A DNA stretch of 9,332 bases from Ignavibacteria bacterium. Lineage in GTDB: Bacteria > Bacteroidota > Ignavibacteria > Tepidaquicellales > OLB5. Within the stretch, counting starts at the first letter, position 1. Every line of letters begins with the position of its first letter. Location of the stretch: NCBI GenBank assembly GCA_030835005.1, contig JAUQWT010000017.1:1-9332 (forward strand). The letters are read 5' to 3'. The notes beneath the pieces were generated by a model, which was not told the DNA's origin, searched no databases, and saw only the letters and a program-made list of their open reading frames with translations. Below, in pieces: positions 1 through 6,906 of this stretch. A program made the position numbers and the translations under genes.

Positions 1-107
1 AGGTTACACATTTTAAGTTGCAGCCTTCGGTAACATACAGTATCACAACAGGTAAAGATCGTGATGAGAATGAAATGGTATTGAGGAATGAGTTTATGTT
101 CAATTAA
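1..107 (+). CDS. C-terminal fragment of a probable outer-membrane beta-barrel protein
   Basis: The frame starting at base 3 is open from the window edge to a TAA at 105-107 and gives 34 residues, ending in LRNEFMFN. The other two plus frames hit stops within the first 33 bases. The residues alternate polar and hydrophobic (for example FKLQPSVTYSITTG and MVLRNEFMF), with a charged turn between (KDRDENE). This is what the last two strands of an outer-membrane beta-barrel look like. The start lies outside the window, so the length and family are unknown. The beta-barrel reading is an inference from strand pattern only. A soluble beta-sheet protein could look the same over so short a stretch. Confidence 0.55.
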   Translation, partial: VTHFKLQPSVTYSITTGKDRDENEMVLRNEFMFN

Positions 108-184
108 TTCAGTAAATAATATGTGATGAAGTGAATTATCATCAAATTTAGCGAATATGGTTGAATAAAAAACGGGAAATGGAC

Positions 185-286
185 TGTCATTCTAAGGAGC
201 ACAGCGACGAAGAATCCATTTATTAAGAGTATGGATGCCAAAAAGCACATTGTGACTTCGCCTCTCCCAGGACGACAATGTGCTTC
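185..286. repeat. Decayed modular intergenic repeat, copy R1
   Basis: The first 52 bases (185-236) align without gaps to 7930-7981, with 41 of 52 identical by my hand count. Similarity resumes at the right end, AGGACGACA then TGCTTC (269-286), against AGGATGACA then GCTTC near 8018-8035. Inside it, ATCCAT (214-219) faces ATGGAT (231-236). The 11-base arms at 243-253 and 275-285 are perfect complements around a 21-base loop. TGTCATTCTGAG...GAAGAATCC repeats are, as I recall, widespread between genes in Bacteroidota and Ignavibacteria genomes. No open frame is supported here, and the rest of the 108-387 gap holds only the hairpins at 330-366. Confidence 0.75.
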
Positions 287-329
287 GACTCCGCTCAGTG
301 CAGTATCACGAGAACCCGATCCCGCTCCG

Positions 330-366
330 CCCTGATGTACATCGGGGTACCCCTCCGTCGGAGGGG
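330..366. repeat. Two tandem hairpins downstream of the lipoprotein gene
   Basis: Bases 330-337 pair with 340-347 around a 2-base loop, with one T-G wobble. Immediately beyond, CCCCTCCG (350-357) is complementary to CGGAGGGG (359-366), a 17-base odd palindrome. The overlapping GGGTACCC at 345-352 allows an alternative fold. In the direction of the minus-strand lipoprotein gene, the structure begins about 20 bases after its stop codon, so it could end or stabilise that transcript. No T-run follows on the minus strand, so it is not a typical intrinsic terminator. A GC-rich repeat element is equally possible. Confidence 0.55.
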
Positions 367-387
367 AATAATTGTCAACTAAGTAAG

Positions 388-1077
388 TTATAGTCCTATC
401 ACAAGACCGATGCTTGTGAAGAAGAAACTTCGGCCAAAGATAACTGAATTAGTAGGTCCTATCATGGAAATTCCGAGCTGGTACTTTACTTTCAGGGGAT
501 AAGTTCCGAGTAAAAGTGATAATGCGGGTTCAACACCAATTGCTTTGGGTTTATCGGTGATCGTTTTTGAAGTAATAGTTGTATGGCTGTAGTAACTCAG
601 GTAGTTGAACCTGAGTGAAAGTGCAAGATGTATCCATCCAAGCGCAAAGGCCATTGTTGGCTGCAGAAATGTTTTGTAATAAGTCCCGGTTTCCCTTTGA
701 TAGATGGCAGAGTTATCGTGAGAGTGCGTTTCGCCGAATCCAATCCCGCCAAAGAGCTCGAAATCAGTCCGTTCACCCAGGTTTACTTTCCTGAAGTATC
801 CAATACCAAGCTCGCCATATCTCTGGTAGATGGAAGAGTTCTGTGTTGATGAGTTAATGTATGAGCCGTTTGCCATGAACCCGAGTTCTTTTGTGAGGGA
901 ATATGCAAGCTGAAGATTCACGCCGCTCACTCCGTATGACAAACCGCCTCGGAATTCATTCTTATCAGTAAACAAAGGAGTGTTAATCTCGTTTGGCACA
1001 TAAACTGTTGTACATGAATTAAGAAAAATTATCAAGAGAATCATCAGAAGAAAAAACAAAGGTTTTAATTTACGCAT
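388..1077 (-). CDS. Outer-membrane lipoprotein with predicted small beta-barrel body
   Basis: This gene encodes 229 residues from the ATG at 1077-1075. The frame is open further upstream to 1182, but the start chosen here gives a proper lipoprotein signal: MRKLK, a hydrophobic stretch (residues 7-19), then the lipobox LNSC with the lipidated cysteine at position 22. The upstream alternative would bury this signal 35 residues in. The mature part begins CTTVYVPNEINTPLF and continues with about eight to ten amphipathic strands, such as GELGIGYFRKV, FELFGGIGFG and LALSLRFNYL, ending SIGLVIGL. I recall a Bacteroidota family with this VPN...PL opening followed by a barrel-like body; its function is not known to me. 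It lies 101 bases downstream of the GT-C gene on the same strand and may be cotranscribed with it or use the -7 candidate at 1101-1108. No Shine-Dalgarno site is evident. Confidence 0.8.
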   Translation of the reverse strand: MRKLKPLFFLLMILLIIFLNSCTTVYVPNEINTPLFTDKNEFRGGLSYGVSGVNLQLAYSLTKELGFMANGSYINSSTQNSSIYQRYGELGIGYFRKVNLGERTDFELFGGIGFGETHSHDNSAIYQRETGTYYKTFLQPTMAFALGWIHLALSLRFNYLSYYSHTTITSKTITDKPKAIGVEPALSLLLGTYPLKVKYQLGISMIGPTNSVIFGRSFFFTSIGLVIGL

Positions 1078-1100
1078 AAGAACATTAGAATTGTAATATA

Positions 1101-1108
1101 CAAATATA
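1101..1108 (-). promoter_or_regulatory. Candidate Bacteroidota-type -7 box (TATATTTG)
   Basis: The minus strand reads TATATTTG, an exact match to the TAnnTTTG -7 consensus of Bacteroidota primary sigma factors. Transcription would start roughly 10-17 bases before the ATG at 1077, giving a short leader. No clear TTG -33 element lies at the usual distance, so this rests on one 8-base match in AT-rich DNA. Confidence 0.3.
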
Positions 1109-1178
1109 GAAAATTGGAGCGTTTTTTTCAGCAGGATTGCAATTGCCCGGAAATGTCTTGTCTGCAATTCATTGAAAA

Positions 1179-2726
1179 TCAATGAATAAGGATCGCAACT
1201 TTTGCATCAATTGATCTCGGCAACCGGCTTGAAAACTTCTGAAGCTTTTGTTTCAAAGATGATCCTGAACTGCCATCGGTCAAATAGAACGCAACCGTCT
1301 CTGCACCGCATACGATATTGAGCTTTGTCATTTTCCATTCTGCGAATTTATTCCAACTTGCAGGTACGCCTCCGTATTGATCGAACCAGTGTTCATAGAT
1401 TATTGCAAGCTTTACATTGTTTCGGGCGGCAATCTCTTCAATATCTTTTGTACTGTAAGTACCGTCTATTTTCAGTTTTGCAGCATCTATATCTGCAAGC
1501 CCCCACAGGTCAACTATTTTATTTGGCGTGTAATAGCCTAGCATACCAATATCATTTGCCGCGATAACAATACCGTTTGCATTATCTCTTACGAACATTG
1601 CCATTTGGTAATGCTGCTCGTAAATATTATTTGAAGCAACAGGCACCATAAGATTTGACACACTTCTTCCCGCAAGGGAAAGAACAATTAAGATCATCAA
1701 TATTGGTTTAAGCCTGTAATAAACCGGCGGTAAAGACGTTTTTTCTCCTTTTAATGAGGGCAGAAGATCATAAATATTTGTCCAAAGTACAATTACACCA
1801 AGCGAAACAAGGTAAGCCTCATAGCGAAAGAACCAGCCGGTTTGCGCAAACGTCATGTGAAGCAGATAAACAGATACAAAGATCAGCAGAAGAATGTTTT
1901 TCTGCTGCCATTTATCCGGCTTTAGTTCAATGAATCTGTAAACAGTAAAAGTAAGAACAGGAACAATGAATAATATATCGGGTTCAAGCATGCGTTTAAC
2001 GGCACGCGGTAAAATCTTCAGGATCTCAATAATATCAAATGCTGAGTGAAAGCGGCCTTTGATCAGAATCGGATTTGGCACAAAGAGCCAGTCATATGAT
2101 GTACTGATGAGACCGTACACTATTACAGGAGCTGCACCGGCAAGAAGTACAAGCACTGCTGGAAAAAATTGCCTGCGAACAGCAAGCAATGCTGTTACAA
2201 CCAGAACTAAAAACATGTCTTCATAGCGCAGGCCTGTTAACAACATTGCAGTAACTGCAAGAATCAAAGTTTTGCTGCTTCCCGGATTTGCTTCAATCTG
2301 TTTTGCGGCCACATAAACAAAGAATAGGGCGAGGAATATCTGCATAAGATGCTCCATTCCGGTAAATGTTAAAGCCGGGAGCGGCGCGGCGAAAATAAAA
2401 ATCATCAGTATAAACAGCAGGTGTCTTTTTAATCCGAACCTTATCAAAATGAAATATGCTGCGCAGATACAAAGTATACCAAATAGTATGTTAAGTTCAA
2501 AAGGAACGATGGAAAAAGGACCGGTAACAAAGAATATGGCAGAGATGATCAGTGTCCAAAGCGGCGATGAAGTTGCAGAGGAGAAATCGAGCCCGTTAGC
2601 CGCCCAGTGTCCCGATGATACAAAATTGCGTGCAATAGTCATGTGAATGTACGGATCATCAAGCACGTATATGAAAAGGCCTGAATTCATGTACATTGAT
2701 ATGGCTGCGAGCAATGCAACAAGCAT
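1179..2726 (-). CDS. GT-C superfamily-like polytopic glycosyltransferase
   Basis: This is a 515-residue inner-membrane protein with about ten hydrophobic helices (roughly residues 1-360) and a C-terminal soluble part (about 365-515). After the first helix comes LDDPYIHMTIARNFVSSG (22-39) and then SSPLWTLI (53-60). This DD-x-x-I...AR...G...PLWTL layout is typical of GT-C enzymes such as the AftB-like arabinofuranosyltransferases, where the acidic pair sits in the first periplasmic loop near the catalytic site. TGMEH (122-126), LRYED (166-170) and FRYE (300-303) also fit that family. Such enzymes move a sugar from a polyprenyl-phosphate donor on the outer face of the membrane. The C-terminal part has NDIGMLGYYTP and DLWGLAD, a pattern I recall in relatives. 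The sugar and acceptor are unknown. The start is supported by AGGTG eight bases upstream. The frame stays open and hydrophobic for 31 more codons upstream, but without a usual start codon. Confidence 0.8.
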   Translation of the reverse strand: MLVALLAAISMYMNSGLFIYVLDDPYIHMTIARNFVSSGHWAANGLDFSSATSSPLWTLIISAIFFVTGPFSIVPFELNILFGILCICAAYFILIRFGLKRHLLFILMIFIFAAPLPALTFTGMEHLMQIFLALFFVYVAAKQIEANPGSSKTLILAVTAMLLTGLRYEDMFLVLVVTALLAVRRQFFPAVLVLLAGAAPVIVYGLISTSYDWLFVPNPILIKGRFHSAFDIIEILKILPRAVKRMLEPDILFIVPVLTFTVYRFIELKPDKWQQKNILLLIFVSVYLLHMTFAQTGWFFRYEAYLVSLGVIVLWTNIYDLLPSLKGEKTSLPPVYYRLKPILMILIVLSLAGRSVSNLMVPVASNNIYEQHYQMAMFVRDNANGIVIAANDIGMLGYYTPNKIVDLWGLADIDAAKLKIDGTYSTKDIEEIAARNNVKLAIIYEHWFDQYGGVPASWNKFAEWKMTKLNIVCGAETVAFYLTDGSSGSSLKQKLQKFSSRLPRSIDAKVAILIH

Positions 2727-2734
2727 AACATAAA

Positions 2735-2739
2735 CACCT
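2735..2739 (-). promoter_or_regulatory. Ribosome binding site deciding the GT-C gene start
   Basis: AGGTG on the minus strand lies eight bases before the ATG at 2726-2724. It is one of the few Shine-Dalgarno-like sites in the window and favours this ATG over a start further upstream. Confidence 0.45.
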
Positions 2740-2915
2740 ATTGCGAAAAATAATATTTTATGGGTTTTGATCAGAAAGAAATTCGATTTAAGTACTAATA
2801 TACCCGATATTATGGATTAATTCAGTGATTTAATGATCAGTGGGAACAATACCTTCATTATATTTATCAATAGTAAATGGTATTTTTGATAAAATTTTTG
2901 ATGATATAAAATATA
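2740..2915. promoter_or_regulatory. AT-rich divergent spacer with candidate promoter of the ABC exporter
   Basis: This spacer separates the divergent GT-C and ABC exporter genes, so it should hold promoters for both. On the plus strand, TATTTTTG at 2881-2888 matches the Bacteroidota -7 consensus TAnnTTTG and lies 27 bases before the exporter start codon. No TTG -33 element is visible at the expected distance. TCAGTG occurs twice in direct orientation (2822-2827 and 2837-2842) and might be an operator half-site, though this could be chance. No convincing promoter for the minus-strand gene was found. The part nearest the GT-C gene (up to 2816) is an open frame continuing that gene upstream. Confidence 0.4.
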
Positions 2916-4547
2916 TTGAAGCATATAAAATTTCTGCTTAAGTATTCTGCGAGGAAAAGAAACAAACTGGTGATTGCGCTTGTTTGCCTTTCGTTTGTAT
3001 CGTTATCTAATCTCATCTATCCGTGGCTATTCAAGCTTATGATAGATTCTCTTGGAATGAGCGGCAAGCCTGACGGCCTGGACATACCCCTTATTACGGG
3101 TCTCTTTACCGGAGTAATACTGCTATCCACAATACTTGGTTACTTCACAAATGTAATGATGCAGGAGCTTGGTTCTGAATTAAGAAATGACATAAGAAGC
3201 GCTTACTTCAGCAGTTTACTTAATAAGCCATATTCTTTTTTTAAAAATGAACCCGTTGGCGGGCTTACTTCACGGGCAACAGAAGATATAGGTAAACTGC
3301 AGACAATATTTACCGGATTAGTTGTACCTGTTTACCAGAACTCGCTGTTTATACTCGGCTGTTTAGTTTTGATGCTGCTATTGAATCCACCTGCAACCGG
3401 AATTGTGCTTGCAATAATACTCAGCGGACTCCCCGTGATGTTTTATTTCAGCAGGAAAATAAAACTCCTTGCATCTGAAAGCCAGAAGGGACATGCCTCT
3501 GCAAATGCAATTATGGATGAATCATTAACAGGCATCCGCGAAGTGAAGGCGTTTTTGATAGAACACCTGAGGCTTGGGAAGTATTCTGCCAGAGCAAACG
3601 ATGCTCTGGAAAAAGAAAAACTCTCTTCACGTTACCAGGCAAAGAGCACACAATCTGTTTTTATGATAGTTTCGCTTATGCTTCTTGTGATATTTTATCT
3701 TGGCACATCCGGCAGCGGTTCATGGTCGCCCGGCAGTGCAGTTGCATTTTATTTCTATGCGTATTCTCTCACTATGGCATTCCTTTCGCTAGGCAGGGCA
3801 TACACTTCGTATAATTCTATCTCGGGGGCAACCTCAAGAATAGTAGAGCTGATAAGTGATGAAAGCAAGAATATTACTAAAGCTCATCCGGAAGATAATA
3901 TAACTTTAAGCGGTAAGGCTGAATTTAAGAACATAAATTTTTCATACGGTGAAGATAAACAGGTATTAAAGAATGTATCCTTTTCAGTGGATGCAGGGGA
4001 ATGGTTATTAATAACCGGACCATCCGGGAGCGGGAAATCAACCATTGCGAATCTTCTGCTTGGGTTTTACAAGCCGCAGTCCGGTGAAGTTCTGTTTGAC
4101 GGGAAAAATTTGAACAGCATCAATAATTACGCTGCCAGAAAAAGTATTGGATATGTTGGGCAGGAGGCTGTTTTGTTTGAAGGAACTATCAGAGAAAATA
4201 TACTGATCACAGGCAAAGAGATAAGCGACCAAGAGTTAAATGAAATATTGATAATCAGCATGGCAGATAGATTCATTGGGCAATTGCCTCAAGGACTTAA
4301 CACAAACATTGCTGAGCGCGGAATAACACTTAGTGCGGGACAACGAGCACGGATCGCAATTGCCCGAGCATTGTCCCTAAAGCCGGAAATACTGATTCTG
4401 GATGAAGCCAACTCAATGCTTGAAGAGGGCCTGGAATCGGAGCTTTGGAAAAATCTTTACAGTGCACGCAAAGATAAGACCACTATAATATTCAGCCATC
4501 ACACCGAGGCAATTCCTAAAGTCTATAAGCATTTCAAACTGCAGTAA
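2916..4547 (+). CDS. MsbA-like ABC exporter, fused membrane and ATPase domains
   Basis: This is a 543-residue half-transporter that should work as a dimer in the inner membrane, pumping or flipping a lipid or lipid-linked glycan. The first half carries six predicted helices (about 17-42, 59-83, 137-157, 161-179, 247-264, 275-296). The ATPase half has an A-loop tyrosine (Y344), Walker A GPSGSGKST (368-376), Q-loop Q416, signature LSAGQ (472-476), Walker B ILILD with catalytic E497, and H-loop H528. The ATPase is therefore complete. The D-loop reads SMLE (500-503) instead of the usual SALD. The protein is slightly shorter than MsbA (about 580) at its C-terminus. The start must be the TTG at 2916: an in-frame TAA lies at 2907-2909 and the next ATG would remove the first helix. 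The GT9 gene follows after one base, which suggests a lipopolysaccharide or other glycolipid substrate. This is inference; multidrug export cannot be excluded. Confidence 0.9.
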   Translation: MKHIKFLLKYSARKRNKLVIALVCLSFVSLSNLIYPWLFKLMIDSLGMSGKPDGLDIPLITGLFTGVILLSTILGYFTNVMMQELGSELRNDIRSAYFSSLLNKPYSFFKNEPVGGLTSRATEDIGKLQTIFTGLVVPVYQNSLFILGCLVLMLLLNPPATGIVLAIILSGLPVMFYFSRKIKLLASESQKGHASANAIMDESLTGIREVKAFLIEHLRLGKYSARANDALEKEKLSSRYQAKSTQSVFMIVSLMLLVIFYLGTSGSGSWSPGSAVAFYFYAYSLTMAFLSLGRAYTSYNSISGATSRIVELISDESKNITKAHPEDNITLSGKAEFKNINFSYGEDKQVLKNVSFSVDAGEWLLITGPSGSGKSTIANLLLGFYKPQSGEVLFDGKNLNSINNYAARKSIGYVGQEAVLFEGTIRENILITGKEISDQELNEILIISMADRFIGQLPQGLNTNIAERGITLSAGQRARIAIARALSLKPEILILDEANSMLEEGLESELWKNLYSARKDKTTIIFSHHTEAIPKVYKHFKLQ

Positions 4548-4548
4548 G

Positions 4549-5616
4549 ATGAAACCCCTTCCGGAAAAAGATAACACAAGTTTCGTAAAATGGGATCAAG
4601 CGGAATCCCCGGCGAAAATTCTTATTATCCGGCTTCATGCTATTGGCGATGCAGCCATAACGCTTCCTGCATGCAGGTCGCTTAGAGAAAGTTTTCCAAG
4701 TGCGGTGATTGATTATCTGACAACAGATAACGTTAAAGGACTTATCTCTGCGTTTAATATGTTCGATCATCTGTATTTACTTGAATCAGGGTTTGAGTTA
4801 AGCGAAACGGGTTACGATAATGCAGGTAAAAAACTTGCAAGGCTTTCCTCAGCAGCGCAAATGGGAATGGAGCTTAGAAAAAATAAATACGATGCCGTTA
4901 TAGATCTGCAAAACAGCAAGTACAGCAGTATTGTGAGAAGGTTAAGCGGGGCAGAGTGTTACAGCGGGTTTGACAGGTATAGTTCTAAGCCGCATTCACA
5001 GAGAGTAATTGATTCTATGCATAAAGCCGGATTTGAACAAGTAGAGAATAATTTTGATCTGCAGGAGTTTGAAAATATTGATGCTAACGGGAAAAAGATT
5101 TTGATGAATAACGGTTGGGACGGGAAAAGGAAGATCATAGTGCTGAATCCTGCCGGTGCATATGAAACCAGAATGTGGGGAGATGAGAATTATTCCGCTC
5201 TTGGCAGATTGTTAGTGAGAGAAGGAAATATGCTGATGATAATGGGATTGGGAAAAATGAAATCCCGTGCAGATGTTTTAAAAAAAGTAATCGGAGAAAA
5301 TCTAATTGACATGTGCGGAAGAACCTATCTTGCAGATGTTCCTGGAATTCTCAGGCATATCAGCGGGATAGTGAGCGATGACTCAGGGCTTTTCCATATT
5401 GCATGGGCAATGGGCAAGCCGGGAGTGCTGCTGCTAGGTGCGACCCGAAGTGACTGGGCGTGCCAGGGGGGGAATCATGCCATATGCCTGAATTCAGGTG
5501 ATCTTGAGTGCGGGAACTGCATGCTGGAAAAATGCAAATGGGGAGATGTAAGATGTTTGAAGAGATACAGCCCGGAAATGGTTTATGAGATGCTGTGGAA
5601 AGTGATGGGAAATTAA
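4549..5616 (+). CDS. Glycosyltransferase family 9, heptosyltransferase-like
   Basis: This 355-residue cytoplasmic GT-B enzyme resembles the ADP-heptose:LPS heptosyltransferases. The N-terminal domain opens with KILIIRLHAIGDAAITLPACRSL (23-45), in which D34 matches the conserved aspartate of the GD-x3-TLP motif. The C-terminal domain has NPAGAYETRMW (200-210) and SDDSGLFHIAWAMGKP (276-291), the family's donor-site D-(S/T)-G-x-x-H-x-A motif. Six cysteines lie in 305-336, including C321-x2-C324-x4-C329-x6-C336, a pattern I recall from WaaF-like members. The expected role is adding heptose or a related sugar to the LPS core. The ATG follows the exporter's TAA by one base (TAAGATG) with no Shine-Dalgarno site, so translation is probably coupled to it. 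The donor sugar is uncertain because GT9 proteins in this group are not all heptosyltransferases. Confidence 0.9.
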   Translation: MKPLPEKDNTSFVKWDQAESPAKILIIRLHAIGDAAITLPACRSLRESFPSAVIDYLTTDNVKGLISAFNMFDHLYLLESGFELSETGYDNAGKKLARLSSAAQMGMELRKNKYDAVIDLQNSKYSSIVRRLSGAECYSGFDRYSSKPHSQRVIDSMHKAGFEQVENNFDLQEFENIDANGKKILMNNGWDGKRKIIVLNPAGAYETRMWGDENYSALGRLLVREGNMLMIMGLGKMKSRADVLKKVIGENLIDMCGRTYLADVPGILRHISGIVSDDSGLFHIAWAMGKPGVLLLGATRSDWACQGGNHAICLNSGDLECGNCMLEKCKWGDVRCLKRYSPEMVYEMLWKVMGN

Positions 5617-5661
5617 ACGAAGATTTTTTGCAACAGAGCCACAGAGACTCGGAGCAAAAAG

Positions 5662-5703
5662 AACATGCATGTTTGATTGATGAGCTAGCCGGAATTGCGG
5701 CTA
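5662..5703. repeat. Palindrome and inverted repeat in the convergent spacer
   Basis: AACATGCATGTT (5662-5673) is a perfect 12-base palindrome. Just beyond it TAGCCG (5686-5691) is complementary to CGGCTA (5698-5703) around a 6-base loop. A competing pairing joins GCTAAA (5700-5705) with TTTAGC (5718-5723). They lie between the convergent ends of the GT9 and GT4 genes. Neither structure is followed by a T-run, so termination is possible but not shown. Confidence 0.4.
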
Positions 5704-5729
5704 AAGCCATTTTACATTTTAGCTATGGC

Positions 5730-5749
5730 CCACGACCTAAAGGTCGTGG
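5730..5749. repeat. Perfect hairpin CCACGACCT/AGGTCGTGG in the convergent spacer
   Basis: Nine-base arms at 5730-5738 and 5741-5749 are perfectly complementary and nearly abut; a TAAA tetraloop is the likely fold. It lies 113 bases after the GT9 stop and 21 bases after the GT4 stop on the other strand. There is no T-run on either side. I recall near-identical CCACGACC...GGTCGTGG units as dispersed repeats in related genomes, so a repeat element is at least as likely as a bidirectional terminator. Confidence 0.6.
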
Positions 5750-5770
5750 CTACACAGAAGAATTGAATCC

Positions 5771-6904
5771 TTAAAAATTATTCAAAACGTTAATATACAT
5801 TTTAGTGAATTTATTTGATGTAGATTGAAGCGAGAATCTTTCGTGCAGATCTTTGTATCCGGGTTTTGGTGAATTAATGGCTTTGATAATATTTTCCGCC
5901 AAGGAGGCGTGATCTCCGGGCTTAGAAATATATGGAGTTATCTCACGGGCGACGCCAACATCTGTTGAGACAACAGGCAGACCCATAAAAGCGGCTTCAA
6001 GCATTGACATGTTCTGTGACTCGTAAAGCGAGCTCAGTACAAATACATCTGCATTGCGCATTGCCCCGGGAATGAGTTTGTAATCAATGAATCCGTTTAC
6101 CTTTACATTGTTTTCAAGCCCGAATTGTTTTGCGGTATCTTTGATATAATTATGCTCGTCAAATCCGTAAGATTGCAGCAACACATTTGGGTAAGTTTGC
6201 TTTACAATACCAAGTGCCTTGAGCAGGTCTTTGTGCGCTTTTACAGGTACTGAGTGCGCAATATTGATGAGCAAAGGTTTATCTGCCTTAACTGATTTTT
6301 GGTAAAGTGCCGGGTTGAATAATTTTTCATCTACACCAAAAGGAAGATTTCTTATCTTTCCTGTGACGGGCTCATTGAAATACTTTCCGGCCAGTTTTGT
6401 AATAAACTCACTTCCGCTGACAATTATTTTGGCTGCCGCAAAAGTCTTCTTTATGAAATGCCTTTGCCTGTAGTTTAGCTGTAAGCCATAGTTAATTTGC
6501 GGGAAACAGGCAAGCTCGCCCCCGCAGATGTTTGCGATGAGCGGAATGTTATACTTGCTTGAGGTTTTAGCTGCAACATAGCCCGGTTCAGCTGCCCAAA
6601 AAGAATGAATGAGATCAAACTCTCTGCTCCTGTTAACTTCATCGAATTTTTTGCGAAATTCGCGCCATGCATTGAGTTTGCGAATCCATGTAAGCTCTGC
6701 ATAAGGGTATTGGTTAAACGTGAACACTTTTGCATTATAGAGATTAAACTCACTTTTACCTAATGGATAATACAGAGCAAAAACCGTTAGCGAGATATCC
6801 GGGTTTGCAGAGACTTGCTTTGCGAGGTTGTGAATTGCAGCAACTCCGCCAAAATCATTTTCATCTGCATAAAATCCGCTAATTATCCATGCTAAGTTTA
6901 TCAT
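5771..6904 (-). CDS. Glycosyltransferase family 4 (GT-B fold)
   Basis: This gene encodes 377 residues from the ATG at 6904-6902. A TTG two codons earlier would overlap the previous stop; the ATG sits two bases after that TGA and is preferred. The protein looks cytoplasmic, with no signal or transmembrane segment. The N-terminal acceptor domain has the glycine loop DFGGVAAIHNLA (17-28). The donor domain has INIAHSVPVKAHKDLLKAL (213-231), then YESQNMSMLEAAFMGLPVVSTDVGVARE (294-321), which contains the family's E-x7-E pair (E295 and E303). These residues bind the nucleotide and sugar of the donor in GT4 retaining enzymes. The usual EGFP after the first glutamate is replaced by ESQN, common among divergent members. 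It is coupled to the methyltransferase gene upstream and probably builds a surface glycan. The donor and acceptor cannot be told from sequence. Confidence 0.9.
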   Translation of the reverse strand: MINLAWIISGFYADENDFGGVAAIHNLAKQVSANPDISLTVFALYYPLGKSEFNLYNAKVFTFNQYPYAELTWIRKLNAWREFRKKFDEVNRSREFDLIHSFWAAEPGYVAAKTSSKYNIPLIANICGGELACFPQINYGLQLNYRQRHFIKKTFAAAKIIVSGSEFITKLAGKYFNEPVTGKIRNLPFGVDEKLFNPALYQKSVKADKPLLINIAHSVPVKAHKDLLKALGIVKQTYPNVLLQSYGFDEHNYIKDTAKQFGLENNVKVNGFIDYKLIPGAMRNADVFVLSSLYESQNMSMLEAAFMGLPVVSTDVGVAREITPYISKPGDHASLAENIIKAINSPKPGYKDLHERFSLQSTSNKFTKMYINVLNNF

Positions 6905-6906
6905 AT

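Noticed and set aside
628..849. 73-codon plus-strand open frame antisense to the lipoprotein gene
   Set aside because: The minus-strand frame has a lipobox and regular beta strands; the plus-strand frame has neither.
1078..1182. Upstream extension of the lipoprotein frame to an ATG at 1182
   Set aside because: It would put 35 residues before a well-formed lipoprotein signal and overlap the GT-C stop codon.
5360..5710. 116-codon minus-strand open frame antisense to the GT9 gene
   Set aside because: It overlaps the conserved C-terminal domain of GT9. Its serine- and cysteine-rich sequence has no recognisable domain.
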